Shown one piece after another: positions 51,604-59,949 of a stretch of 64,000 nt of DNA. The stretch's first letter is position 1. Each line of letters opens with the position of its first letter. The notes beneath the pieces were generated by a model, which ran no database searches, was not told where the DNA came from, and saw only the letters and a list, made by a program, of their open reading frames with translations. The translations under genes and the position numbers were made by a program. The stretch lies in NCBI GenBank assembly GCA_036774405.1, contig DAIPBO010000003.1, forward strand, positions 1 through 64,000, in the 5' to 3' direction. The stretch comes from JAAYDS01 sp012729155. Its GTDB lineage: Bacteria; Chloroflexota; Anaerolineae; UBA1429.

Positions 51604-51711
51604 CAGCGCTGGCGTGCAGCGCCGCTCGAGAATTGCCCCCTCACCGTCAGGTGAGCAGGCGTGCTCAGAGAGGCACTCGCGCCAGCGCTGTGGCATTCGC
51701 AGCGAGAGACA
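51604..51711 (+). ncRNA. Candidate structured RNA between the c-di-AMP receptor and GH38 genes
   Basis: An 11-bp perfect inverted repeat, CAGCGCTGGCG (51604-51614) and CGCCAGCGCTG (51680-51690), encloses two hairpins: CTCACC-gtca-GGTGAG (51640-51655) and GTGC-N8-GCAC (51661-51676). A further GGCCGC/GCGGCC hairpin lies at 51577-51594, and a terminator with T residues follows at 51712-51748. It could be a small RNA, a structured 3' UTR of the receptor mRNA, or a chance fold. No promoter is evident inside the region. Confidence 0.35.
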
Positions 51712-51748
51712 CCCCCTGACCTGACGAGGCCAGGGGGCGTTCTGTTTT
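51712..51748 (+). terminator. Intrinsic terminator after the c-di-AMP receptor gene
   Basis: CCCCCTGACC (51712-51721) pairs with GGCCAGGGGG (51728-51737) with one mismatch, 6-nt loop, then a T-rich tail ending in TTTT (51745-51748). Confidence 0.75.
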
Positions 51749-51753
51749 GGGCG

Positions 51754-54207
51754 TCAGAGCGGGCGCTCGATCAGATCGCACGGCGTGGCGCGCCAGCCGT
51801 CGACGGTCTCCTCGAGGCGCAGGGTGCACACGCCGTGAGGGGCGCAGGCCACCGGCAGGCGCTGCCCCTGCCAGATGAGTTCGCCCGCACCGCCACGCCC
51901 GTGGCGGTCGGCCAGCCGCACGATGGTGCCCTGGCCATCGTGGGCGGGCTTGCAGGCGGTGAGCTCGAGCTCGGGTGTGGTCAGCTCGGCCAGCGAGAGG
52001 CGCGTGGGCAGGCGGCCCCCGTGGGCGTGGGCGGTGATGGCCAGCGGCGGCATGTTGAACTCGCGGGCACGCTGCACCACGCCCGCGGTTGCCCAACTGC
52101 CCACGTGGGGCCGCAACAGCAGGTCAAAGGTGTGCTCACCCTGGTCGAGCCAGTCGTAGCGGGGGCTCGTGCCGGGCTCGTGGGGAATGTGGTAGGCATA
52201 GGGCGGGCAGCGCAGCACCGTGAGGCGCGCCGCGGTAGCGGTCACGTCGCAACTGTAGCGGCCGTCGTTGATGATGGCCAGGCCGATGGTCTGCGCGGGG
52301 TCGGCCTGGGCGGCGCCAGAGACGTCCATCCACATGTGGGTGGGCACCTCGTCGCCGTTGCAGGCGCGCTCGACGTGGCCAAAGGCGACGTCGTGCCAGG
52401 CGCGCGGGCCGGTGGCCGCCAGGTCGCAGGCCAGTTTGAGCATCGTCCAACGGCCCTGCCAGTGCAGCCAGTTGCGGATGAGCAGCTCGGGCTCGCCGGC
52501 GCGCAACACCAGTTGTTGCAACCAGGTGCTGCCCTCGTAGCGGCGCTCGATCAGCAGCGAGGCCTGCAGGGGGCCGTCATCGACGACGGTTGCGCGAGGT
52601 TGGCCGAACTGGCCGATGACCTCGTCAAAGCGGTGGATGCCGTGCGACCAGGTGTCACTGCTGTCGCGCAGCACCTGCAGCACGTTCCAGCCGCCGGGGC
52701 CCACCAGCTCGAGACCGCTGGCGCGATGGGTGCACGAGACGATGGCGCCGCTGGCGGGGTCGATGCGGATGGCCAGGTGAGCGTTGGCCAGCGTGGTGGG
52801 CGAGACGTCGACAGCGGACGGCTGTGCCGCGAGGCGCGGGGCGCCGGGGCCAAAGCGGTAGGTGCGATAGCCCAGCGGCGGCAGCTCGGCGCGAAAGACG
52901 AGGCGCTGCACGCCATGGTCGGGGCGGGCGGCGGCGTCGTGGTTGGGCAGCAGCTGCCAGGCGATGGGCGCGCCGTCTTCGTCGGTGAGGCCCCAGCCCT
53001 CGGCATCCCACGGTTGCCAGCCGGTCCAGGGCTCGTACTCGATGTACGCGCTGCGCGCAGCGGGTGTGGGGTTGTAGAGCACGACGCTGCCGGGCGAGCC
53101 GGCCGTATCGACCTGCGCGGCGATGGCGCGGCCGGCGTCGATAGACAGGGCGCGGGCGCGGTGCACCACATGGCCCAGGGCGCGGATGGCGTCGTCGGCG
53201 GCCTCTTTGATGGTGCAGCCGCCCAGGATGTCGTGGAAGGTGTTGAAGCAGACCTCGTGCCACAAGGCGTCCAGCTCGGGGGCGGGCGCCGGGCGATCGA
53301 CCCACTGCGCAGCCAGCACCGTCAGGCGTTCTGCCAGCAGCAGCGCCTGCTCGGCCTGGCGGTAGGTGCGCTTGAGCGTCGAGTTGGCGGCATAGCAGCC
53401 CACGGCGTGATAGTAGAGCTCGCGGTCGACGGTGGGCAGGGCGTCGGCCAGGGGCAGCACGGCGTCAAAGTAGGCGCGGGGGTGGCTAAAGCGGATCTCG
53501 GCGGCGGCGCTGCCCTGTTGCGCGATGATGCCCTCGATCTGCGCTTTGGTGGGGCCGCCGCCGTGATCGCCCACGCCGTAAAAGCACATGGTATGGCCGA
53601 GCTCGGGGGGCATGTCGTCGAGGGCGCGCTGGATCTGATCGGCCGAGTCTGTTTGCCAGGTGGTGTAGGCGTTGGCGATGCGAAAGGCCAGCACCCGCGA
53701 GCCGTCGGGGGCCTGCCACCAAAAGGCCTGTGCGGGCAGATCCATCTCGTGAGGGCCGGGCCGCAAGAAGCAGTACGAATCCATGCCGCAGCCGGCCAGG
53801 ATCATGGGCACGGTGGCGGCGTGGCCAAAGCTGTCGACGCAATAGCCCACCGTGGGCTCAACGCCGAGGCGCGCGCGCATATAGGCCTTGCCCAGCAAAA
53901 AGTGGCGCACCAGCGTCTCGCCGTGGGGCAGGTTCATGTCGGGCTGCAGCACCATGCCGTTGACCACGGCCCAGCGGCCAGCGGCGATGGCCTGGCGCAG
54001 GCGGGCGAACAGGGCGGGGTCTTCTTGCTCGACCCAGGCGTAGACCTGCGCCTCGCCGCGGGTGAAGCAAAAGTCGGGGTACTCGTCGAGGCGATCGAGG
54101 GCGGCGCGGGTCGAGGCCAGCGCCTCGGCGCGGCCCTCGGGCCAGGGCCAGAGCCAGGCCGGGTCGAGGTGGGCCTGGCCGATCATGTGCACGGTGGGTC
54201 GGGTCAT
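51754..54207 (-). CDS. Glycoside hydrolase family 38 alpha-mannosidase
   Basis: An 817-residue enzyme of family GH38. The zinc site is in GQAHLDPAWLWPW (His-x-Asp, about 11-13). The nucleophile aspartate is in TVGYCVDSFGHAAT (about 145). A further GH38 segment is FNTFHDILGGCTIKEA, near the middle. The C-terminal half is the long beta-sandwich region of family members. It removes alpha-mannosyl residues from glycans; with no signal peptide it should act in the cytoplasm on imported oligosaccharides. The ATG at 54207 overlaps nothing and follows the lactonase gene by 8 bp, so they are in one transcript. Confidence 0.92.
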   Translation of the reverse strand: MTRPTVHMIGQAHLDPAWLWPWPEGRAEALASTRAALDRLDEYPDFCFTRGEAQVYAWVEQEDPALFARLRQAIAAGRWAVVNGMVLQPDMNLPHGETLVRHFLLGKAYMRARLGVEPTVGYCVDSFGHAATVPMILAGCGMDSYCFLRPGPHEMDLPAQAFWWQAPDGSRVLAFRIANAYTTWQTDSADQIQRALDDMPPELGHTMCFYGVGDHGGGPTKAQIEGIIAQQGSAAAEIRFSHPRAYFDAVLPLADALPTVDRELYYHAVGCYAANSTLKRTYRQAEQALLLAERLTVLAAQWVDRPAPAPELDALWHEVCFNTFHDILGGCTIKEAADDAIRALGHVVHRARALSIDAGRAIAAQVDTAGSPGSVVLYNPTPAARSAYIEYEPWTGWQPWDAEGWGLTDEDGAPIAWQLLPNHDAAARPDHGVQRLVFRAELPPLGYRTYRFGPGAPRLAAQPSAVDVSPTTLANAHLAIRIDPASGAIVSCTHRASGLELVGPGGWNVLQVLRDSSDTWSHGIHRFDEVIGQFGQPRATVVDDGPLQASLLIERRYEGSTWLQQLVLRAGEPELLIRNWLHWQGRWTMLKLACDLAATGPRAWHDVAFGHVERACNGDEVPTHMWMDVSGAAQADPAQTIGLAIINDGRYSCDVTATAARLTVLRCPPYAYHIPHEPGTSPRYDWLDQGEHTFDLLLRPHVGSWATAGVVQRAREFNMPPLAITAHAHGGRLPTRLSLAELTTPELELTACKPAHDGQGTIVRLADRHGRGGAGELIWQGQRLPVACAPHGVCTLRLEETVDGWRATPCDLIERPL

Positions 54208-54215
54208 GGTGCTCC

Positions 54216-55280
54216 TCAGGCGAACAGGATGCAGGTGGGGCCGGGCAGCGACAGCACGTGGCCGGTGGGCTGCAGGGCGCCGCTGGCGGCGTCGATGGCC
54301 AGGGTGACGATGTTGTTGCTGTGCATGTTGGCCACCAGCAGCCAGCGGCCGCCGGGCGCGATGCCAAAGTTGCGCGGATGCTGGCCGCCGGTGGGCGCAT
54401 AGCCCAGGTCGGTCAGCAGGCCGCTGACGGGATCGACGGCAAAGCAGGCCAGGGCATCTTGTCCGCGGTTGCTGGCGTACAGGTAGCGGCCGTCGGGCGT
54501 GAGGTGGATGTCGGCGGCGCCGTTGGGGCCCTCAAAGTCGGGCGGTAGCGCGGGTGTGTGGGCCACCTCGTTGAGCAGACCGTGGACGGGGTCCCAGTCG
54601 AAGAGCGTCACGGCCGAGCGCAGCTCGTTGAGCAGATAGACCCAGCGGCCGTTGGGGTGAAAGGCGATGTGGCGCGGGCCGGCGCCGGCCTGCACCCGTG
54701 CAAAGGGGGCGCGTGCCGGCAGCAGGCGGGCCTGCGAGGGGTGCAGCGCATAGACATAGACGCGGTCGCTGCCCAGGTCGCAGCCCAGCGCCCACAGGTT
54801 GGTGGGGTCGGGCCAGATGGAGTGGGCGTGCGGCCGCTCCTGGCGGGGCGCATCGGGGCCGCTGCCAACCAGGCGGTGCAGCTGGCCGTCGGGCGCCAGG
54901 GCGCCGTCGGGCAAGATGGGCAGGACGCAAAAACTGCCACCGCCATAGTTGGCGGCCAGCAGGGTGCGGCCGCTGCGATCGACACTGACGTGACAGGGGG
55001 CGGCGCCGCCGCTGGGCTGCTGGGCACGCAGGGCCAAGGCGCCGTCGCGGCGGTCGATGGCCAGGGCCGAGACGGCGCCCACGGGCTGGCCAGAGAACTC
55101 GGACAACTCGTTGCAGGCATAGAGGGTGTGCTGGGCCGGGTGTAAGGCCAGGTACGACGGGTCTTGGGCGCGCGCGGCGAGGCCGTCGAGGGCCAGGGCG
55201 CCGGTGCGCGGGTCAAATGTACAGCGATAGATGCCCTCGCTGGCGGTGTTGTGGGTGTAGGTGCCGATATAGACGCGCAT
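54216..55280 (-). CDS. Lactonase-family seven-bladed beta-propeller (YbhE/Pgl type)
   Basis: A 354-residue propeller of the 6-phosphogluconolactonase YbhE group. It begins RVYIGTYTHNTASEGIYRC and has repeated blades with the family pattern: NPSYLALHP-like DPSYLALHPAQHTLYACNE, PCHVSVDRSGRTLLAANYGGGS, GAGPRHIAFHPNGRWVYLLNEL and HPRNFGIAPGGRWLLVANMHSN. The HAHSIWPDP segment holds conserved histidines. Known members hydrolyse sugar lactones or carboxy-muconolactones. It lies in a minus-strand run with GH4, GT-C and GH38 genes, which points to sugar catabolism. Confidence 0.88.
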   Translation of the reverse strand: MRVYIGTYTHNTASEGIYRCTFDPRTGALALDGLAARAQDPSYLALHPAQHTLYACNELSEFSGQPVGAVSALAIDRRDGALALRAQQPSGGAAPCHVSVDRSGRTLLAANYGGGSFCVLPILPDGALAPDGQLHRLVGSGPDAPRQERPHAHSIWPDPTNLWALGCDLGSDRVYVYALHPSQARLLPARAPFARVQAGAGPRHIAFHPNGRWVYLLNELRSAVTLFDWDPVHGLLNEVAHTPALPPDFEGPNGAADIHLTPDGRYLYASNRGQDALACFAVDPVSGLLTDLGYAPTGGQHPRNFGIAPGGRWLLVANMHSNNIVTLAIDAASGALQPTGHVLSLPGPTCILFA

Positions 55281-55343
55281 GGCATCGCCTCCGGTGCAGG
55301 TGGGGGCATTGTGCCACGGGGCGAGGGCGCGGGCAAGGGGGTG

Positions 55344-56978
55344 TCAGGGGACGGCGCGGTAGAGCGTCAGGTTGCCAAAGATGGCGTCCAGGCGGTAGTC
55401 GGTCTCGATGAGATGTCGCAGCTCGGCAAAGCCCTGCAGGGCGGTGGCCGAGTCGTCAAGCACGCCGGTGTTCAGGGGGCGTGCATCGTCGCGGGCGACG
55501 ACGACGTAGCGCGGCGGGCGATGCGCAAGGTCGGCCAGCAGCTGCTCGCGCAGCTCGGGCCAGCGCCAGTCGCCAACGAAGACCAGGTTAAAGATAAAGC
55601 GCGAGGCCGGCTTGCGCTCGGCGGCAAAGTAGATGGTGGGCTCGAACCCCCAGACAAAGAGCGGGTCGGATGGCTCGCTGTGGGCGGCGATGAACTCGGC
55701 GGCGGCCAGCTGGTCGGGCAGCGCAAAGCCGGGGTCTCCTGAATAACAGAGTGGGTGCTCTGATCGGCAGATATGCTGTGGTGAGATGTCGCCCGCCAGC
55801 ACGTCGACCACTGCGCCAACAGACCGGCTCTCGTGCAGTTGTCGCGCGTAGAGCGTCACCGGCCAGGCCAGCGACGTGGTGGCGAGCGCCACAAAGAGCA
55901 GGTGCAGCCAGCGCGTCTGAGCGTCTCGCGCCGAGGCGCGCGAGGTCACCTGAGCGGCCAGCAGCGCCGCCGGCGCCAGGATGGGGAGACCATGGTAGAG
56001 ATAGCCCTTGCCCTGGGCCAGATAGTCGATACACGCCGCCAGCAGCCACGACACCAGGATCATCGTGCCTGAACCACGGCGATGGCGCGGCGCTGACGCC
56101 AGCAGGAATGCGCCGCACAGGCAGGCGAGCCCGAGTGGAATGGTCACGCGAAGTTGAAAGCGCAGAATAAGGGCCAGCAGCCGAAGGCGTCCGAATGGCG
56201 TCGGATTGCGCCCCACATAGCGCGTCAGATAGTGAAACTGCGAGTCGATAAAGGGCAGCAGCGCTCCCTCGGCATAGAGCCAGACGGCGCAGCCGATCAG
56301 TGGCAAGCTGCAACCGAGCGACATCCACACCAGGGCGCGCCACGGGCGCCGGCGCGCGAGGGCGGCGCACAGCCACAACAGCGGCAGCAAGATGCCGATG
56401 GGGTATTTGAACAGCACGGCCACGCCGATGGCGGCGCCACTGGCGGCATAGGCCCAGCGCTCGCCGCGCTGGTGGGCCCGCAGAAAGGCCAGCACGGCCA
56501 GCGCCGCGGGCAGGTTGAGAAAGCCGTCGGTCTGGGCCGTGTTCCAAAAGTCGTGGGCATAGTGCGCGATGGCATAGACCACGGGCGCCAGCAGCGCGGC
56601 GCGCCGGTTGAGGCCGATACGAGCGGCGATGCGCAGCAGCACCAGCGCGGTGGCGGCCTGCCAGAGCAGGTCTAGCCAGCGGATGGCCTGCATCGAGCGG
56701 CTAAAGAGGGTCAGCGCCAGGGCGTGCAGAAGGTGCGTGGCGGGCGGTTTGACATTGAACACATCGCGGTAGATGACGCGGCCGCCCATGGCCAGCTCGG
56801 CGATGGTGGCATACTCGCCCTGGTCGCGCCCAAAGGGGTAGATCAGGCTGGGCGCGCCGATCAGCAAGACGACAAGCAGCACCAACCCCAGGCGCAACAG
56901 GCCGGCGCCGCGAGGGCTGGCTGGCGCGAGGTGGATAGGCGTGCCCGCCGCAGCGCGGTCAGTGATCATTGAGGGCAT
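55344..56978 (-). CDS. GT-C membrane glycosyltransferase-like protein (PMT_2 type)
   Basis: A 544-residue protein with about 11 membrane spans. The first external loop has the acidic site as FGRDQGEYATIAE followed by GRVIYRDVFNVKPPATHLLHALA; GVAVLFKYPIGILLPLLWL and GKGYLYHGLPILAPAALL follow. It is related to but more distant from the three GT39-like paralogues in the window: it lacks the DDEG loop and the RPDR tail, having DQGE instead. The soluble C-terminal part is about 130 residues. The start could also be ATG 56969. It lies 38 bp after a GH4 gene. Confidence 0.75.
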   Translation of the reverse strand: MPSMITDRAAAGTPIHLAPASPRGAGLLRLGLVLLVVLLIGAPSLIYPFGRDQGEYATIAELAMGGRVIYRDVFNVKPPATHLLHALALTLFSRSMQAIRWLDLLWQAATALVLLRIAARIGLNRRAALLAPVVYAIAHYAHDFWNTAQTDGFLNLPAALAVLAFLRAHQRGERWAYAASGAAIGVAVLFKYPIGILLPLLWLCAALARRRPWRALVWMSLGCSLPLIGCAVWLYAEGALLPFIDSQFHYLTRYVGRNPTPFGRLRLLALILRFQLRVTIPLGLACLCGAFLLASAPRHRRGSGTMILVSWLLAACIDYLAQGKGYLYHGLPILAPAALLAAQVTSRASARDAQTRWLHLLFVALATTSLAWPVTLYARQLHESRSVGAVVDVLAGDISPQHICRSEHPLCYSGDPGFALPDQLAAAEFIAAHSEPSDPLFVWGFEPTIYFAAERKPASRFIFNLVFVGDWRWPELREQLLADLAHRPPRYVVVARDDARPLNTGVLDDSATALQGFAELRHLIETDYRLDAIFGNLTLYRAVP

Positions 56979-57016
56979 CCGTTGGCATCTAGAGCGCCTC
57001 TCACAGGCATTCGGCG

Positions 57017-58318
57017 TCAGGCAAAGCGCGGCAGATAGGGCCTGTGCGTGGCCAGCAGCTCGTCGAGGCAGGCCTCGGCGGCGCGGGCGCTGTGCACCAC
57101 GGGGTCGGCCAGCAGCGCCTGCAGCGCCAGCCGGCGCGAGCCGTGCACGGCCGCCTCGACGGCCAGGTCTTGCACATGGGCCTGGGTGTTGAGCAGCGCC
57201 GTGATGCCGGGCGGCAACGCGCCCACCTGCACGCCACGCAGGCCAGCGCGGCTGGCCACTGCTGGCACCTCGACGATGGCCCAGTCTGGCAGGCCAGCGA
57301 TGAGCCCATCGTTGCGGATGTTGACCGCCTCGATGAGATCCGAGCGGCTGGCCAGCTGCGAGGCGATGATGGGAAAGGCGAACTCGCCCGAGGGCTGCAG
57401 CAGCGGGCGCCCGTCGGCGGCATTGGGCGCGGGCAGGGGGGCCTGGCCGCTGGCCATGGCCTCGAGCTGCGCCCAGGCGCGAGCGCGGTCGGCGTCGGCC
57501 GCGGCAAAGTCATAGCCCTCGAGGCCGCAGTATTCCCAGGCAAAGGGCAGGTACTCGCCGATGTGGTCATCAGACGGGTGCGGAAAGAGGCCAAAGTCGC
57601 GCAGCATGCGGCGCGAGAGGGGGTGATAGCCGGGATCATAGGTCTGGTCGGCGGCCCGCAGCAGCGGGTAGACATCCTCGCCGGTGCTCTTGCGGCGGAT
57701 ATCGAGCACCCACACAAAGTGGTTGAGGCCGGCGGCCACGGCCACGAGGTCGTCGGCAGGCAGGCCGGTGATGCGCGCGGTGGCGGTGTAGGCCATGCCG
57801 ATGCCATGGCACAGGCCGGCAAAGCGCAGCTTGGTGTAGCGGCTGATGGCCAGGCTGATGCGGCTTTCGGGGTTGGAAAAGTTGAGCAGCATGGCGTCGG
57901 GGCACAGGCGCTCCATGTCATGCGCGATGTCTAGGATGATGGGGATATTGCGCAGGGCGTGCGACAGGCCGCCGGGGCCGCCGTTCTCGCCGAGCACCTG
58001 CTTGATGCCGTGCTTGAGCGGGATCTCAAAGTCGAGCTTCCACAGCTCGTCGCGCTTGACGGCCACCGAGGTGATGACATAGTCGGCGCCGGGCAGGGCG
58101 GCCTCGCGGTCGGGCGTGTGCTCGATGGTGAGGCCAGCGTCGAGCGAGGCGTTGAGGCGCCGGGCATAGGCGGCCACCACCTCGAGACGTGCGACGTCGA
58201 TATCTACCAGGCAAAGGGTGCTGCCGCGCACCTCGGGGGTGAGCATGGCGTCGCCGATCATGCGAGGGCCAAAGCTGGCGCTGGCCGCGCCGATGAGGAC
58301 GATCTTGCAGGGAGACAT
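57017..58318 (-). CDS. Glycoside hydrolase family 4 (alpha-galactosidase/glucuronidase-like), copy 1
   Basis: A 433-residue GH4 enzyme. The NAD site is KIVLIGAASASFGPRMIGD (about 5-23), unusual in having SASF where many members have GS. DYVITSVAVKRDELWKLDFEIPLKHG, NFSNPESRISLAISRYT (Asn of the catalytic site), CHGIGMAYTATARITGL (metal-ligand Cys-His) and AAGLNHFVWVLDI (second His) follow. GH4 enzymes use NAD+ and Mn2+ in an oxidation-elimination mechanism. The substrate is not certain; the CHG motif fits alpha-glycosidases or glucuronidases acting on unphosphorylated sugars. The ATG at 58318 has GGAGGTG upstream. Confidence 0.9.
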   Translation of the reverse strand: MSPCKIVLIGAASASFGPRMIGDAMLTPEVRGSTLCLVDIDVARLEVVAAYARRLNASLDAGLTIEHTPDREAALPGADYVITSVAVKRDELWKLDFEIPLKHGIKQVLGENGGPGGLSHALRNIPIILDIAHDMERLCPDAMLLNFSNPESRISLAISRYTKLRFAGLCHGIGMAYTATARITGLPADDLVAVAAGLNHFVWVLDIRRKSTGEDVYPLLRAADQTYDPGYHPLSRRMLRDFGLFPHPSDDHIGEYLPFAWEYCGLEGYDFAAADADRARAWAQLEAMASGQAPLPAPNAADGRPLLQPSGEFAFPIIASQLASRSDLIEAVNIRNDGLIAGLPDWAIVEVPAVASRAGLRGVQVGALPPGITALLNTQAHVQDLAVEAAVHGSRRLALQALLADPVVHSARAAEACLDELLATHRPYLPRFA

Positions 58319-58350
58319 GGGCACCTCCAGCGCTGACTGTGATTGGCAGG

Positions 58351-58379
58351 TATATACCACGTCCAATCGTCATGCGCAA
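58351..58379 (-). promoter_or_regulatory. Promoter of GH4 copy 1 (TTGCGC class)
   Basis: On the minus strand TTGCGC (58379-58374), 17 bp, TATATA (58356-58351), 33 nt before the ATG at 58318. Confidence 0.55.
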
Positions 58380-58394
58380 GGGGCGCCGGTTTTG

Positions 58395-59749
58395 TCAGGC
58401 GTCACTGGCCCCTGGCGCTGATGCGGGCGTCAGCAAGCGTGGCGCTGCCAGCTCGATGCCCAGGGCTCCCAGCGGCGCGGTGACCAGGATGGCCAGTACT
58501 GCGGTGGCCAGCATTAGCACGCCCGAGCCGATACCGGCCGCCAGCGGCAGGCCGCCGATGGCCGCCTGCACTGTGGCTTTGGGCAGATAGGCGATGGCGC
58601 AAAAGAGACGCTCTCGCCAGGACAGGTGCGAGCCGGCCAGTGCGATGAGCACGCCGAGCGTTCTGCCGATGAGGCCGCACGCCACCACCGCCAGCCCCAG
58701 CAGGCCGGCCTGCAGCGCTACCGTCACATTGACCTCGGCGCCGATCAGCACAAAGAGCATGATCTGCGCAAAGAACCAGATGCGATCGAGGCCGCGCTCG
58801 ATCTCGACAGCGGTGTTGGTGTGACGTTCGAGCAGCACAAACCCCAGCGTCATCACCGAGAGCAGGCCTGCGACGCGCAGCCTCTCGCCCAGCAACACGG
58901 CCACCATGGCCAGAGCCAGCAGCAGGGCGGTCTGCTCGATGCGCCGCAGCAAGGTGGTGCTGACGCGCAACAGCTCGCCCACCAGCCACCCCAGCAACAG
59001 CCCCAGCGCCACGCCGCCGATGACCTGCAGGGGGATGCTGCCTACCTGCCACCACACCGAGCCGCCCAAGCCGGCGCCCAGCCCCAGAAACACCGTAAAG
59101 AGGGTAATGGCAAAGACATCGTCGACAGACGATGCAGCCAGGATGATCTCGGGGATGCCCTGCGCCGTGCCCAGGCCGCGCTCTTTGAGACGAATGACGG
59201 CTGGCACCACCACCGCCGGTGAGACTGCGGCGAGGATAAAGCCCAGCATCGCCGCCTCGAGCCAGGGGAGGCTCAGGATAAGGTGCGCGCTCAGAGTNNN
59301 NNNNNNNNNNNNNNNNNNNNNNNNNNNNNNNNNNNNNNNNNNNNNNNNNNNNNNNNNNNNNNNNNNNNNNNNNNNNNNNNNNNNNNNNNNNNNNNNNCCA
59401 GCATCGCCGCCTCGAGCCAGGGGAGGCTCAGGATAAGGTGCGCGCTCAGAGTGACAACGCTGCCCTCGATCAAACAGGGCAGAGCGCTCATTTTGATGGC
59501 CACACTGCCAACGCGCTGCAACGCGCGGCGCTCGAGGCCCAGGCCGGCGCGCAGCAAGATCACGATGAGGGCCATCAATCGGAGATCGGCTGAGGCGGCG
59601 AGGACGGCGCCATCGAGCAGATCGAGGCCATAGGGGCCCAGCAACACGCCCACCAGGATCATTCCCAGCAGACCGGGCGCCTTGATGAGGCGAAAGAGCC
59701 GATCGGCAACGATGCCGAGTACGATGATGAGAGCGACGCTCAGGATCAC
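58395..59749 (-). CDS. Cation:proton antiporter (CPA type), interrupted by an assembly gap
   Basis: An antiporter split by 100 N. The N-terminal part starts at GTG 59749 (AAGGAGG upstream) with ILSVALIIVLGIVADRLFRL and GLLGMILVGVLLGPYGLDLL. The C-terminal part has AAVSPAVVVPAVIRLKERG and IILAASSVDDVFAITLF, whose Asp-Asp pair is the ion site of CPA2/KefB-NhaA-like carriers, then about eight more spans. Both sides of the gap repeat the same 55 bp; removing the Ns and one copy gives a 400-codon intact frame (399 residues), the usual length. It exchanges protons for Na+ or K+. A fluoride-riboswitch-like leader precedes it. Confidence 0.88.
59298..59397. other. Assembly gap of 100 N
   Basis: Exactly 100 N, flanked by identical 55-bp copies at 59243-59297 and 59398-59452. 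The gap is most likely two contig ends that truly overlap by 55 bp. Confidence 0.95.
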
Positions 59750-59770
59750 AGAACCCTCCTTGTGGGGCTC

Positions 59771-59814
59771 CCAAAACAAAACGATGGCCCCTACGAGTGA
59801 TCGTAGAAGCCATC
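59771..59814 (-). terminator. Riboswitch-controlled intrinsic terminator of the antiporter leader
   Basis: On the minus strand GATGGC-TT-CTACGA pairs with TCGTAG-GG-GCCATC across a 4-nt loop (59814-59783), followed by GTTTTGTTTT (59782-59773). The left arm re-uses the conserved 3' strand of the aptamer, so aptamer and terminator exclude each other. Confidence 0.85.
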
Positions 59815-59880
59815 AGCTTGGGCGGTTCGAACGGGCCTGCGAGTGAGCAGTGCCCGCCCAGGGGAGTGCTTCATTCCCCT
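59803..59880 (-). ncRNA. Fluoride (crcB-motif) riboswitch aptamer, candidate
   Basis: On the minus strand, P1 is AGGGG (59880-59876) with CCCCT (59864-59860), enclosing AATGAAGCACT. The 3' part is GCTGATGGCTTCTAC (59817-59803), which matches the conserved end of fluoride riboswitches (GCUGAUGGCCUCUAC in the Thermotoga aptamer). The pseudoknot is kept by covariation: GAAGC (59872-59868) with GCTTC (59810-59806) in place of GAGGC/GCCUC. The middle stem-loop is longer than usual and its junction is not canonical. Fluoride switches are known upstream of cation:proton antiporters; ligand binding should prevent the terminator. Confidence 0.75.
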
Positions 59881-59891
59881 CAACGCCCGCC

Positions 59892-59920
59892 AGTATGCCA
59901 CCGCCGGCCGTCGCGGTCAA
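59892..59920 (-). promoter_or_regulatory. Sigma70 promoter of the antiporter leader
   Basis: On the minus strand TTGACC (59920-59915), 17 bp, CATACT (59897-59892); predicted start near 59885, just ahead of P1 of the aptamer. The -35 box lies in the loop of the upstream operon's terminator hairpin. Confidence 0.65.
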
Positions 59921-59935
59921 ACGGACGGCCGGCGG
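59901..59935 (-). terminator. Hairpin after the SIS-ROK-GH4 operon
   Basis: CCGCCGGCCGTC (59901-59912) pairs perfectly with GACGGCCGGCGG (59924-59935), 11-nt loop, 15 bp after the SIS gene stop. No U-tract. Confidence 0.7.
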
Positions 59936-59949
59936 GCTTGAGGCGTCGG

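Noticed and set aside
51661..54402. 913-codon open frame on the plus strand
   Set aside because: Antisense to the GH38 alpha-mannosidase, which has clear catalytic motifs.
59243..59452. Genuine 55-bp direct duplication inside the antiporter
   Set aside because: The copies abut a 100-N gap and removing one restores the frame, so an assembly overlap explains it.
59820..59835. tRNA T-loop-like GGTTCGAAC
   Set aside because: The flanks do not form a T stem or acceptor stem. It falls inside the fluoride-riboswitch-like leader.
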